A stretch of DNA of 21,429 nucleotides, from positions 1 to 21,429 of the forward strand of contig JAISWV010000208.1 in NCBI GenBank assembly GCA_031270755.1. The letters are read 5' to 3'. The translations under genes and the position numbers were made by a program. Below, piece by piece: positions 5,735 to 14,315 of this stretch. A model generated the notes under the pieces. That model had not been told where the DNA came from. It worked only from the letters and a program-made list of their open reading frames with translations, and did no database searches. Every line of letters begins with the position of its first letter. Within the stretch, counting starts at the first letter, position 1. The DNA is from Synergistaceae bacterium (GTDB taxonomy: Bacteria > Synergistota > Synergistia > Synergistales > Aminobacteriaceae).

Positions 5735-7642
5735 TTACTCCAGCATGTCGGGCCAGAGGGGAATCCAATCTTTCGTGTGCATCAACCCCACGTCCAGGTA
5801 CACCGTCAGCATGGAGCGGCTCGGGTAGCCTGAAGAAGAAAGCTCCTGAGGCAAAGGGATTCGTATTTGCATCTTGCTGCGGGAAGGCGTCAGGTCCGGC
5901 GTGTTGACAAGCGAGAAGAGAACCTTACCCCCCGACAACGCCGCGGCCCGGACCATCTCCACCGTGGGAATCGAGCGCGCCCATACGTCCAGCTCCACCC
6001 CGTTGTTCAGGCAGAAAAGCGTCAAGGCGTCCAGCTCGTCTTGGGAGAAGATAATGGAAGAATCCACGACCACGTTCGTCAAGGTCCTCATTTGCGCGCT
6101 CCATATTGCGGGCAGTGCGATCTGAATGTCCGTTCCGTTCTCCACGACCATGGAGTCCAGCGCAGGGTGGATCGTGCCGACGGGAGCGGGCCTTTGGAAA
6201 ACCAAGATTTTCATCTTCCTTTTCCCAAGCGCCTCCTCCCGCACGGCGAAGGACGGGATCGTTTTGTCGTTCCAGACCGTGTGCACCACGGGGGTCGCTA
6301 TTTTCGAGTACGTCACGAAAGGGGACATCAGATCAGCCTCCAGAACAAAGCTCTCTTTGTTTTCCTCGCGGGTCACCTTGGGCCGGGAGATGCTCAAGAA
6401 ACCCAACGACGCGTTGACGTCCGGGATCGACATGGCCTTCCACAGTTTGGAGGCGGAGATGTCCAAGCAGTACAGGTCCCCTCCAGGAGAGGGAAACAGC
6501 GCCCACCCGTTCTCGATGCCGCCGGCTATCGAATCGGTGGATTCGGTCTTCCGATCTCGGAAATCCACCTGCACCCTGAAAAGGCCGCCGTCCTCGTTGA
6601 CGACGAAGAGCTCCCCGATGGCGGACCAGGCAACGTCCCTGGGACAAGGGATTTCCACAGAAAAAAAGTCGCGCCCGTTCACAGCGTTCAAGAAAAAAAT
6701 TTTACCCCCTCCCCGGTCCGCCACCGCCAGCCAGGGACCGTAGGCCGCCAGCGCAACGGGCTCGAACAGGAAGTTCTTTCTCCCCTCTAGAGGGTTGCCC
6801 TCCAGAGGGCCGTCCTCCGGAGGGGACCAGGAGCCCGTTTTGGTGAAGGTCACACGAGAGTAAAAAGCCGTTTCCCGCGCCACGGGGTCCGCGATCGCGA
6901 ACTCTCCGGAGGAAAACGGCACCGCGTCGGCTACCGTGTTGTCGAAAGACCCCCTGAAATCCAAGGACAACACCTCTGCCTCCATGAAAGAATACACGTC
7001 CCCGCTGGTCGTCACGACGTAAAAAGAATCGTCCCCCATAAGGAGCGTTGCGGCCGGGCTTTCCACGGATACGCTCTTCGTTTTTTCCATGTGTGTTTTG
7101 TAAAAATCGACACGGTTCCCCAAGGTGTCCGCTATACACAGGGACGAACCCCAAGCGTCCGCCTTTCCCATTCCCCTGACGCTGAAAGGCCGAAACATCC
7201 CCAGTTCGAACTCGTTCTGGAGGTCCGTTCGAGAGACCTGCCATCGGGTGGAGAGGGCGGAAGTCCCCAATACCCTTCGCAGTTCCCGTTGCTGAGCGAT
7301 GGCGTAGGACAAAATTCGGGGAGCGGTGAAGTCCATGGGCCGAACCTCAAGATAGTACGAAAGCGCCTCGCGTCCCCCGCCGTAATCGCCGGTTCGGTTC
7401 GAGGTCAACCCTTTCATGAGATAGTAGTCCACCAGGTACGTGTTGGCCTTCAAAGCGCGGTCCAGGTAGTCCGAAGTTCCCCAGTAGTCTCGATCCAAAA
7501 AACGCATGTAGGCCTCGGTGAAATAGCGCTCCGCCTCATCCAGCTGGGCCCGAGGCAGGTCCGCTCCGGAGGCGGCGCTGACGATAAAAAACACACACGC
7601 CGAAATCGCGATTTGCGCGGGAATCGCAGCCCTCGTTTTCAT
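5735..7642 (-). CDS. Exported TPR / beta-propeller-like protein of unknown function
   Basis: A 635-residue exported protein. A Sec signal peptide is clear (MKTRAAIPAQIAISACVFFI, probable cleavage after the Ala-Ser-Gly-Ala around residue 27). Residues 32-125 look like two or three TPR-type helical repeats (EAERYFTEAYMRFLDRDYW, DYLDRALKANTY, GGGREALSYYLEVRP). Residues about 150-405 show repeated beta-strand units of NHL or propeller type (SLCIADTLGNRVDFY, WLAVADRGGGKIFFLN, ELFVVNEDGGLFRV, DLYCLDISASKLWK). Residues 430-635 form a further domain, mixed alpha/beta in appearance, that I cannot assign. The ATG at 7642 is chosen over the GTG two codons earlier because AGGAG sits five bases before it. 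It follows the chemoreceptor stop by 27 bp, so the two are probably co-transcribed. It may present a ligand or scaffold partners in the periplasm; that is inference. Confidence 0.7.
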   Translation of the reverse strand: MKTRAAIPAQIAISACVFFIVSAASGADLPRAQLDEAERYFTEAYMRFLDRDYWGTSDYLDRALKANTYLVDYYLMKGLTSNRTGDYGGGREALSYYLEVRPMDFTAPRILSYAIAQQRELRRVLGTSALSTRWQVSRTDLQNEFELGMFRPFSVRGMGKADAWGSSLCIADTLGNRVDFYKTHMEKTKSVSVESPAATLLMGDDSFYVVTTSGDVYSFMEAEVLSLDFRGSFDNTVADAVPFSSGEFAIADPVARETAFYSRVTFTKTGSWSPPEDGPLEGNPLEGRKNFLFEPVALAAYGPWLAVADRGGGKIFFLNAVNGRDFFSVEIPCPRDVAWSAIGELFVVNEDGGLFRVQVDFRDRKTESTDSIAGGIENGWALFPSPGGDLYCLDISASKLWKAMSIPDVNASLGFLSISRPKVTREENKESFVLEADLMSPFVTYSKIATPVVHTVWNDKTIPSFAVREEALGKRKMKILVFQRPAPVGTIHPALDSMVVENGTDIQIALPAIWSAQMRTLTNVVVDSSIIFSQDELDALTLFCLNNGVELDVWARSIPTVEMVRAAALSGGKVLFSLVNTPDLTPSRSKMQIRIPLPQELSSSGYPSRSMLTVYLDVGLMHTKDWIPLWPDMLE

Positions 7643-7669
7643 GTCCACTCCTAAAAATTTGGGAAACGA

Positions 7670-9805
7670 TCAGGCTTTCAGGGCTCTGAAATTCGCCTTT
7701 TTCAGCGTCGTTTCCGCGTTTCGCAGTTTGAAGCGGGACAGGGCTTCCATCAGAGAGCGAGCGTGCTTGCTCATGGCTTCGGACTGTTCCGCCACAGCTT
7801 CGGCGGCTCGTGATGTCTCCTCCGCCGCCCGTTGGATTTGCGACACGGTGTTCGCCATCTCCACCGTGGAGTGGGTGGCCTTGTCGATGGCGGTCGCCAC
7901 CTCTTTGCTGGATGCCGCCTGTTCTTGGGCCACCGCGGCGATATTTTGAATCGAGTCGTTGGCTTTACCGATCTCTTCCATAGCGGCGTTCAGCTGTTTT
8001 TGAGCTTCCATCGCCTGCACGAGAGTTTCGCTCAACGCCCGCCCCGCTTCGGTAGTGGCCGTGATGCTCTCCTGCGCTTCTTTTTGGAGTTCAACGATGA
8101 TGCTGTTCACGTTTTGAGCCGCCCTCGCCGATTCCTCCGCCAATTTCCTCACTTCTTCCGCGACGACGGCGAAGCCCCGCCCCGCCTCTCCGGCGCGGGC
8201 CGCCTCGATGGCCGCGTTCAGCGCCAAAAGGTTCGTCTGATCAGCGATGCCCGTGATGACGGAGACGAAACTGCTGACGTTCCCTATGGAAGAGACGAGC
8301 TGGCGGGTTTTGCTTTCGCTTTCTTTGGAGTTTTTATCCGCGTTTTTCATGCCCTCGATCATGGCGTTCACCGTATGGAAGGCTTTGTCGGAGGCATCCG
8401 TGGTCTGCGCGATGAACGCGGCGCTGTCCGTGGACGACTGGGCTACGGTATCCGCCCCGGCGCTCATTTCTTCCACGCCGGCGTTGCTTTCTTGAAGCGC
8501 CGCTCCGTTGCTTTCGCTCAACATGGAGACCTGCTCGATGGACGCTTTCACTTCTTCCATGGAAGCGTTCGCCTCCTCGGCTATGGAAGAAAGATTGTCC
8601 GCGCCCTCCGACACCGCGTCCGCCACGGACACGACGTTCAGCAGGGCGGACTCCTGAGCGGCGATCATTTCGGACAGCGCATCCGTCAGGCTTCCCAGTT
8701 CATCCTTGCCCTCGTAACCGAAGTCCTGCCTTGTGACGGTCAGGTCGCCTTCTTGGAATCGTTTGGCCAGGCTGACGATGACGCCCAGCGGTCTGGAGAT
8801 GCCGCGGGAGATGAAGTACGCGATCAGGAGCCCCAATACGATGGACAGCGCGGCGGAGGTCAACAGAACGAAAGTGGCGTTTTCCAGTGAGACGAGGCTG
8901 GCGTTGGAAACGGTTTTGACCGTGTTCTGCGCCAGCGTGGCCACCTTCGCGACCGCTTCTGAATAGGTGCCCATCAGCGGCTGGCGGGATTCGTTCAAAG
9001 CGGTCGTCTCGTCGAAGTCTTTCACCAGGATCCCCAGGTCGGTTTCGTAACTCTCTACGGCCTTGAGCACATTTTCCATCAGCTTCCTGCGGTTCGGGTC
9101 CGCGGTCGACTCGTACACCGTCCGAGCCTTTTTTCGGATCGCTCTGGCCAGTTCCTCCGTGGCCCGCGCCGCTTTGGAGTCGCGGGCCACGTCCACAGCG
9201 AGCACGATGCGCCGCCTCAATTCGCCCACGTCGTCCAGCATCCTGCCGACCAGGTAAAGCTGCTCTATGCGTTCCCTGCTCTTTTCCTCGGTCAAAACGC
9301 CGGTTTTCGTCGCTTGGTAGAAACTTTCCAGCAGTTCATTGAGACTGACCGACACCTGGGTGCCTGCCTTGCTGACGGCTCTCACGCCCGCCATTTTCTT
9401 CGTCATGGCTTCGTGCGTCTTCCAAAGGTTCTCCGAATAAGCTTTGTAGACAGGCACAACGGTTTGCCGCACTATTTTGGGGGCTTCCATTTGCGGATAT
9501 TTGACTCCCAGCGCTTCTATGTCCGCCAAACTTTTTTCCACCGACTCCGCCGCCTTCTTGTCTTCTTCCATGCTCTGCGGGCTTTCCGTGTACATCGTCT
9601 CCCTGTCGGTCATGAAAAGATCGGTGGCGGTACGCTCCGCTTCGTTGGCCGTCAGCATCGCCGGAACCACATTGTCGCGCAGGTACGCGCTCTCCTTTTG
9701 AAGGCCCTTCATGTCCACCCACGTGACGCAAACCGCCGCCCCAAAGACGAACAGCACTATCCCGAACCCCAGCATCAGCTTCCCCACGATTCTCAAATTC
9801 TTCAA
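7670..9805 (-). CDS. Methyl-accepting chemotaxis protein with large helical periplasmic sensor
   Basis: A 711-residue transmembrane chemoreceptor that controls CheA through CheW. TM1 is at about 9-29. A long all-helical periplasmic domain (30-310) fits the helical-bimodular (HBM) or related helical-bundle sensor class. TM2 is at 311-332, HAMP at 333-385, and the signalling coiled coil runs to about 690. The hairpin tip is canonical ([20 protein letters not shown], then [23 protein letters not shown]; 517-559). No CheR-binding pentapeptide is present at the C-terminus. The start is a TTG, preceded by AAGGAG ten bases upstream, and no in-frame ATG or GTG is near. It is the first gene of the minus-strand cluster, with the exported propeller protein next. 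The ligand is unknown; HBM-type receptors often bind organic acids. Confidence 0.93.
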   Translation of the reverse strand: MKNLRIVGKLMLGFGIVLFVFGAAVCVTWVDMKGLQKESAYLRDNVVPAMLTANEAERTATDLFMTDRETMYTESPQSMEEDKKAAESVEKSLADIEALGVKYPQMEAPKIVRQTVVPVYKAYSENLWKTHEAMTKKMAGVRAVSKAGTQVSVSLNELLESFYQATKTGVLTEEKSRERIEQLYLVGRMLDDVGELRRRIVLAVDVARDSKAARATEELARAIRKKARTVYESTADPNRRKLMENVLKAVESYETDLGILVKDFDETTALNESRQPLMGTYSEAVAKVATLAQNTVKTVSNASLVSLENATFVLLTSAALSIVLGLLIAYFISRGISRPLGVIVSLAKRFQEGDLTVTRQDFGYEGKDELGSLTDALSEMIAAQESALLNVVSVADAVSEGADNLSSIAEEANASMEEVKASIEQVSMLSESNGAALQESNAGVEEMSAGADTVAQSSTDSAAFIAQTTDASDKAFHTVNAMIEGMKNADKNSKESESKTRQLVSSIGNVSSFVSVITGIADQTNLLALNAAIEAARAGEAGRGFAVVAEEVRKLAEESARAAQNVNSIIVELQKEAQESITATTEAGRALSETLVQAMEAQKQLNAAMEEIGKANDSIQNIAAVAQEQAASSKEVATAIDKATHSTVEMANTVSQIQRAAEETSRAAEAVAEQSEAMSKHARSLMEALSRFKLRNAETTLKKANFRALKA

Positions 9806-9837
9806 GGCGCTCGCTCTCCTTCTGGTGCTATATTGTC

Positions 9838-9859
9838 GCTCTTATTTCAAGAGCTTTTT
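9838..9859 (+). terminator. Small hairpin with T-run
   Basis: GCTCTT and AAGAGC form a 6-bp stem over a 5-base loop, followed on the plus strand by TTTTT. It looks like a weak Rho-independent terminator reading rightwards, but no plus-strand gene ends here. On the minus strand it lies in the leader of the chemoreceptor gene without a T-run. Its function is uncertain. Confidence 0.3.
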
Positions 9860-9876
9860 GTATAAATATTTTACAC

Positions 9877-10363
9877 TTATGTCCACCGTGCGGGATACCA
9901 TTTCTGAAACCACGCGGTAAAAATTCTCATAACCGCGGGTATAGCGGAATTGAACAAACCTGTAAACGCTGAAAAAATAGTCCCCATCAAGAAATATGTC
10001 CAAACCGGCGTGACGAGGTAAAGAACACCCCAAGCGGCAGTAAGGATCCTGTTCGTCCTCATGAACAACTGATTGCGGAAAGCCTCGCCGCCGCCGCAGT
10101 GATTATGCCCATCGCGCCGGCGGCGACGATTTTTGCGACAATGCCGCTCATATCGTCGTGGATTACGCACGTCCCGGGCGTCTTGTTCCAGCAGGCAAAA
10201 CACCCCAAGCACGGCTTGATTTCCGAACGCGCCACGCTGACGATTTTCGTTTCGTTCCAGCCCGCGCCATCGAGAAAAGCGCGGGGCAGCCGCATGGTAT
10301 TGCTTTTCTCGCCTTTTGGCGATCTATTGATGACCAGGACATGGCTATCATAGCGATTTTCAT
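9877..10363 (-). pseudogene. Flavodoxin-fold / membrane protein with large internal deletion
   Basis: The 5' part encodes a flavodoxin-like FMN/NAD(P)H oxidoreductase start: VLVINRSPKGEKSNTMRLPR, then RSEIKPCLGCFACWNKTPGT and CVIHDDMSGIVAKIVAA. The similarity breaks off near 10,120-10,130. The frame changes, and the 3' part encodes a different, conserved-looking membrane tail: GGEAFRNQLFMRTNRILTAA, then WGVLYLVTPVWTYFLMG to FTAWFQKWYPARWT. As I recall, long homologues carry both pieces in one protein of several hundred residues, so about 300 residues appear deleted. A frameshift near 10,345-10,357 also separates the likely start (ATG at 10363, MKIAMIA) from the flavodoxin frame. The usual Gly before SPKG is Arg. 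Three lesions argue for a dead gene. Confidence 0.75.
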
Positions 10364-10365
10364 AA

Positions 10366-10527
10366 TTATGCGCAATGACCACAGCGTTCAAACCTTCCCT
10401 CGGCATCCTTGGGGCATCTTTGGGCCTCTTGTTTAATCATTGTTCTCAATGCCGCGCCGATGCCGCAGTCATGATAAAGCTTGGCACTTCTCAACACAAG
10501 CCGGCCGTGAAGAAAAAGTTTAAAGGG
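10366..10527 (-). pseudogene. Unidentified gene fragment with Cys-rich tail
   Basis: An open frame of 53 codons ends at TAA (10366-10368), three bases before the ATG of the flavodoxin pseudogene. It reads like a real protein tail (RSAKLYHDCGIGAALRTMIK, then QEAQRCPKDAEGRFERCGHCA) with a CxxC at the end. It has no good start codon or ribosome-binding site and begins right after a stop created within a 9-bp tandem repeat. I do not recognise the family. It probably belonged to the same operon as the flavodoxin gene, since the stop-start spacing looks operonic. Confidence 0.4.
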
Positions 10528-10542
10528 TTACTAGGGTTACTA
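10525..10542. repeat. Two tandem copies of GGGTTACTA
   Basis: Two perfect 9-bp copies adjoin each other. Read on the minus strand they contain in-frame TAA stops at the beginning of the 10366-10527 fragment, so the duplication may have helped break that gene. Confidence 0.6.
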
Positions 10543-10576
10543 AAAACCAAAACTTACCGGAGGAAGCTGTTCATTG

Positions 10577-11020
10577 TCAAATTGAGCCGTCAAGTAGATT
10601 TTGGATAGTTTCTTTGACCTCGTCGGGCAAAGCGCCGAACCAAGCCTTTTCTTCCCCTGCTGGGGGAAACACCGTACCGAATTTTACAATGTTTGTCGGT
10701 TCAATACTGCACAGGTCACACCATATAAAACTGCTGTCAAAGTCGCATACCTTACTGACGCGTTCAATCAGTTCCATCATAAGAGCTTTGTTCGCTTCCG
10801 GGGTCCTGCATCGAACATCGCCGCGAATCCACATATGCTCGCTAAACGGTATACCACATACAAAACGGTTTTCGTCAGGGATTTCGTCAATGATGACCTG
10901 AACATAATACTTTGGGGCGCCGGTCAAGGCCACATGGCCTTCGGTAATGGCTGCAGCGACGTTTTTTTTCTGCTGGGCGCTGAGCTTGCCTTGATTGATG
11001 TAAACATGATAAGTTGGCAT
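10577..11020 (-). CDS. Tautomerase-superfamily enzyme, cis-CaaD-like
   Basis: The 147-residue protein belongs to the long (about 150-residue) tautomerase subgroup that includes cis-3-chloroacrylic acid dehalogenase. These enzymes use the amino-terminal proline exposed after Met removal as catalytic base or acid. Pro2 directly follows Met (MPTYHVYINQGKLSAQQKK), and His29 corresponds to the conserved His28 of processed cis-CaaD. Two arginines (70 and 72, in RGDVRCRTPE) lie where the family has its substrate arginines, though the loop is one residue shorter. That may mean a different substrate, so dehalogenase activity should not be assumed. AGGAGA lies eight bases before the ATG. The gene diverges from a LysR regulator across 291 bp, the classical arrangement for regulation by that protein. 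It is more AT-rich than the core genes. Confidence 0.85.
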   Translation of the reverse strand: MPTYHVYINQGKLSAQQKKNVAAAITEGHVALTGAPKYYVQVIIDEIPDENRFVCGIPFSEHMWIRGDVRCRTPEANKALMMELIERVSKVCDFDSSFIWCDLCSIEPTNIVKFGTVFPPAGEEKAWFGALPDEVKETIQNLLDGSI

Positions 11021-11311
11021 TTTTTATTTCTCCTTTGGCATAGATTTTATTGATTCTGTGATACGCATTGTATATTTTGTAAACAATAACTTCAAATGCA
11101 AAATAAGTTATATATTGATGTCTGCTGCTGCATTAATTGAGATTCTGTAGTTGACTGTTATTACTATATCTGTTTTTAGGCTTTCATGATATGCTAAAAA
11201 GAAACATTACTTATGAAGATATTATCATAAAAATAACATGATATTTTTAAAATTAAACTTGCGTTTTCGTAATCTTAGAAAACATGTGCTCTTGAAGAGG
11301 GGTTTAGGATT
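11021..11311. promoter_or_regulatory. Divergent tautomerase-LysR promoter region with candidate operator
   Basis: A very AT-rich 291-bp gap. The clearest symmetric element is TTATGA at 11211-11216 with TCATAA at 11225-11230, 6-bp arms 8 bases apart, about 80 bases before the LysR start. Dyads of this size are typical LysR-type binding sites, so autoregulation is likely. Individual -35/-10 boxes could not be chosen with confidence. Confidence 0.45.
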
Positions 11312-12253
11312 GTGGATCTTACAAAACTGTACTTTTTCAAGGTGACCGCTGAAACCGGGCATATGACGAAGGCGGCGGAGCAGTTGCAAACATCCCAGCC
11401 CTTCCTCAGCAGAAGCATTCAGTCTCTGGAACAAGAACTGAACTGCTCTTTGTTTGATCGTACTGGACGGGGAATCGCATTGAATGAAGTCGGCAGAGCT
11501 TACTACCACTATGTAAAGTCAGCATTTGATAACCTGGAGGATGGGTCGAAGGTCATTCGGCAACTCCTTGACACACAAGAAAACACCATCCGGGTGGGCA
11601 CCAATGCATGTAGTTTTCTTCCAGCTTTTTTTAACTATGCACATAAAAGTTACAAGAAGCTGGCAATTCGGCAAGAAACATTCGCCTTTCCCAAGCTGAT
11701 CGAACTTCTTCAAAATGGGGACATCGATTTTATTTTCGGCGTCTGCGCATCGGAACCGGAGGAGATAGAGGGTATCTCGAGCACGCTGCTGACCATGGAT
11801 CAGATGTATCTCCTTTTTGCAAAGAGCAACCCTTGTGCGCAGCGAGAATCACTGCAATTCAAGGATATCGTCGATATGCCCATTATTGCCGCTCCAAGAA
11901 ATCTTGGCTTGACAGACGCCCTTTTGTATCGATTCGATCTTCACGGTGCGGAGCCCAATATCGTTATACAGACGACAGATATCGCGATTATTCCAAAATA
12001 TGTCGCATTTGATCTCGGTATATCTGCGTTCCCATCCTGTGTACTGACCGAAATATGCAAAGCGTATGACGTCAAGAAAGTGTCACTGCTGGAGGACTGC
12101 TTTGTCGCCAGGCTTTACCTGCTGTGGAATCATAAACGTTTTCAAAGTGAGACAGCAAAAACGTTTCGTCAATTGGCAAACGATTTCTATCCTAAATCCC
12201 TAAGAAAATTATATCGTATATTCCTAAAAGAGAACACAGGAACCCGTAGTTGA
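11312..12253 (+). CDS. LysR-type transcriptional regulator
   Basis: The 313-residue protein has the standard LysR architecture. A winged helix-turn-helix (about 3-62; GHMTKAAEQLQTSQPFLSRS, then IQSLEQELNCSLFDRTGRGI) is followed by a linker helix and a periplasmic-binding-protein-like effector domain (about 92-295, starting TIRVGTNACSFLPAFF). The start is a GTG preceded by GAAGAGGGG at long spacing; it gives the canonical MDLTKLYFF opening, and no better start exists. It probably controls the divergent tautomerase gene and itself. The inducer is unknown. Base composition is clearly more AT-rich than the pho and pst genes, which suggests the tautomerase-regulator pair was acquired together. Confidence 0.93.
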   Translation: MDLTKLYFFKVTAETGHMTKAAEQLQTSQPFLSRSIQSLEQELNCSLFDRTGRGIALNEVGRAYYHYVKSAFDNLEDGSKVIRQLLDTQENTIRVGTNACSFLPAFFNYAHKSYKKLAIRQETFAFPKLIELLQNGDIDFIFGVCASEPEEIEGISSTLLTMDQMYLLFAKSNPCAQRESLQFKDIVDMPIIAAPRNLGLTDALLYRFDLHGAEPNIVIQTTDIAIIPKYVAFDLGISAFPSCVLTEICKAYDVKKVSLLEDCFVARLYLLWNHKRFQSETAKTFRQLANDFYPKSLRKLYRIFLKENTGTRS

Positions 12254-12418
12254 CGCCGAGACGTGGAATACAGCGCAGAGATGCCGGAAGATAAAGCGGC
12301 GACCAAATTCGACAGGTGAGCCTAATCCACTTACCGGGCTGGTTCACTGTACCGACTCCGGTTCCCGAATGTGCAAGCAAAGGGAAGCGCAGGCGGGAAA
12401 ATGGGATTCATAGGACAT

Positions 12419-14305
12419 CTACTCCATCGGAAGACGGATCTCGAAGTCCGCGCCTCCCAAGGAAGAACTCGACAACAGCTCGATGGAGCCTCCATGCGAC
12501 TCGATAACGCGGGCGGCTATGGAAAGACCCAGTCCGTGGCCTCCGCTGCCCCATTTTCCCCGATTCCGCGTTCTCGTGCCATTGCGGAAACTCTTGGAGA
12601 TCTGTGCCGCCACCTCCAAACTCACGCCGGGTCCGTTGTCGGCCACCATGACGACCCACAGGCCGTCCTTTTTCCGTAGGTCCAATTTTACCCTGCCGCC
12701 TGGATTGGTTCCGTATTTTTCGCCGAGTTTACGCACCGCGTTGTCCACGATATTGGAGATCGCCCGCAGCAACTCCGACCGATTGGCCCGGAAGGGCGCA
12801 CCCGACACTCCGTCGCCCGGTACCGCTGTCGTCTCGATGACGACGGACCGCGCGGCGGGGTTGTCTCGAAATTCGTCCGCCACTGTCTTCAGCAAATCCA
12901 CCAAATCCTCGGCGGTACGCTCGGCCAAGGCAAGCTCTCCTTTGGAGTCCGAAAGCTTCACCAGGAGCAGCAGGTCGTCGATGAGAGACGTCATGCGCTC
13001 CTGCTGACGAAGGATGGTCGAAAGAAGCGCCTTTTTCTCTGATTTTCCCTTGGATTCCGAGCCCCCGGATTCCCAATCCTCCGATTCTGAATCTTTTGAC
13101 TCCAAATCCCCGCCCGACCCGCCGTCGAGCTCTTCCATCAGCAACTCCGCGGCGGCCCGGATGGCGGTGAGGGGTGTCTGGAGCTCATGGCCCGCGTCGA
13201 TGGTAAAGTTGCGCCGCGTTTCCTCCAAACGGCGTTCTTCCGTGACGTCTCTCAGCGTCATCAGCCGCCCCGTGGCGAGGCTGATAGTGGAAACCTCCAC
13301 CATCAGGCCGCCCTCGGCGTCAGCCGGCGGAATCAGGAAAACGACCCCCGAGGAGTCGGGGCCGTCCAGCATGTCGTAAATTTCTCCGTTAGGGATCAGA
13401 CGCTCCACCGGGCTTCCCTTGACCACGTCTCCGGCGTCGCCGAAGAGGAACCGGGTCACGCCGTTCAGGTAACGCACTTTGCGGGCGGAGTCCATCAAAA
13501 CGATACCGATGGGCAGCGCCTCGATGATCCGGGCGAGCTCCTCACGCCGGGTGCGGATGTCCGCGTCGGCCTCCCGCAGGCGCTCCGACATGGTGTTCAA
13601 CGCCTCTGAAAGCCTTTGGAGTTCCAGGTCGCGAAAGATAGGAAAACGCACGTCGGCCGTCCCGATCTGCCGGGAACGCCGAACGACCTCCTCCAGGGGC
13701 TTGAAAAGGCGTTTCGCCAGCCAAATCCAGAAAAAAAGACTGATGACTCCCACCAAAGCCAACGCGGCCGCCGAACGCCGAAGGAAGGAAGTCAAAATAC
13801 GGGTGAGGGCGGAAATCGGGTAGGCCAGGCGGATGAAGACGACTTTTCCCTTGGCGTCTCTGGTTTTCAAGGCGTAATAGTGCATGTGGGTGCGCAAGGT
13901 GGCGCTGTAACGCAAGCTGACTCCCGTTCCCCCCACCAGAGCGGAGCGAATTTCGGGGCGCTGGAGGTGATTGTCCATGGCCTCGGCCCCCGAGCCCGAA
14001 GAATCGTACAAAACCGCTCCTTCGTCATCTATGAGGGTCACGCGCCCCGGCCAGGCGCCGAAATCCGAGACCCGGGCGGCCAGCCCTGCCATCCCGCCTC
14101 CCTCCGCCTCGGGCTTGGAAAAGCTCTGCTGGAAAGACACGGCGTAAGAGGCCATGCGCTCCACATTGTCCTTTTCCACCTCGACTCTGACCACGTTGTA
14201 GAAAAACAACAGGCAGAGCCCCGGGACGAAGGTCAAAAAAACGCCGAAAAGCGCCACCACTTTTCCCTGCAGGGTCATATTTTTCATCTTGAACATGTCC
14301 AACAC
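12419..14305 (-). CDS. phoR: PhoR-like sensor histidine kinase with a minisatellite insert
   Basis: The membrane kinase partner of the adjacent response regulator, 628 residues. TM1 is at about 16-38, a periplasmic domain at 40-178, TM2 at 179-197, HAMP at 198-250 and PAS at 255-355. The HisKA helix has the phospho-acceptor His373 in DAGHELQTPLTAIR. The HATPase domain shows N-box NIVDNAVRK (518-526), DNGPG (556-560) and GGHGLGLSIA (588-597). Between the two HisKA helices lies an acidic Ser-rich insert (about 394-424) containing four pentapeptides encoded by tandem 15-bp repeats. The gene begins 10 bases after the regulator stop. The GTG at 14305, or ATG codons at 14296, 14287 or 14278, could serve as start; none has a convincing ribosome-binding site, so translational coupling is likely. 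Position after phoU and the regulator supports a phosphate-starvation role. Confidence 0.92.
   Translation of the reverse strand: MLDMFKMKNMTLQGKVVALFGVFLTFVPGLCLLFFYNVVRVEVEKDNVERMASYAVSFQQSFSKPEAEGGGMAGLAARVSDFGAWPGRVTLIDDEGAVLYDSSGSGAEAMDNHLQRPEIRSALVGGTGVSLRYSATLRTHMHYYALKTRDAKGKVVFIRLAYPISALTRILTSFLRRSAAALALVGVISLFFWIWLAKRLFKPLEEVVRRSRQIGTADVRFPIFRDLELQRLSEALNTMSERLREADADIRTRREELARIIEALPIGIVLMDSARKVRYLNGVTRFLFGDAGDVVKGSPVERLIPNGEIYDMLDGPDSSGVVFLIPPADAEGGLMVEVSTISLATGRLMTLRDVTEERRLEETRRNFTIDAGHELQTPLTAIRAAAELLMEELDGGSGGDLESKDSESEDWESGGSESKGKSEKKALLSTILRQQERMTSLIDDLLLLVKLSDSKGELALAERTAEDLVDLLKTVADEFRDNPAARSVVIETTAVPGDGVSGAPFRANRSELLRAISNIVDNAVRKLGEKYGTNPGGRVKLDLRKKDGLWVVMVADNGPGVSLEVAAQISKSFRNGTRTRNRGKWGSGGHGLGLSIAARVIESHGGSIELLSSSSLGGADFEIRLPME
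13053..13112. repeat. Four tandem 15-bp repeats inside the kinase gene
   Basis: Four degenerate units lie head to tail (13053-13067, 13068-13082, 13083-13097, 13098-13112), consensus GATTCCGAATCCCCG on the plus strand. On the coding strand they give the pentapeptides GDLES, KDSES, EDWES and GGSES. The unit length is a multiple of three, so copy-number change would keep the frame. Confidence 0.85.
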
Positions 14306-14315
14306 GTCTTTCGCT

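Noticed and set aside
7832..8890. A 352-codon plus-strand frame
   Set aside because: Antisense shadow of the chemoreceptor coiled coil.
10485..10500. TGGCAC as a possible -24 sigma-54 element
   Set aside because: No TTGC-type -12 at the required spacing, and it lies inside the gene fragment.
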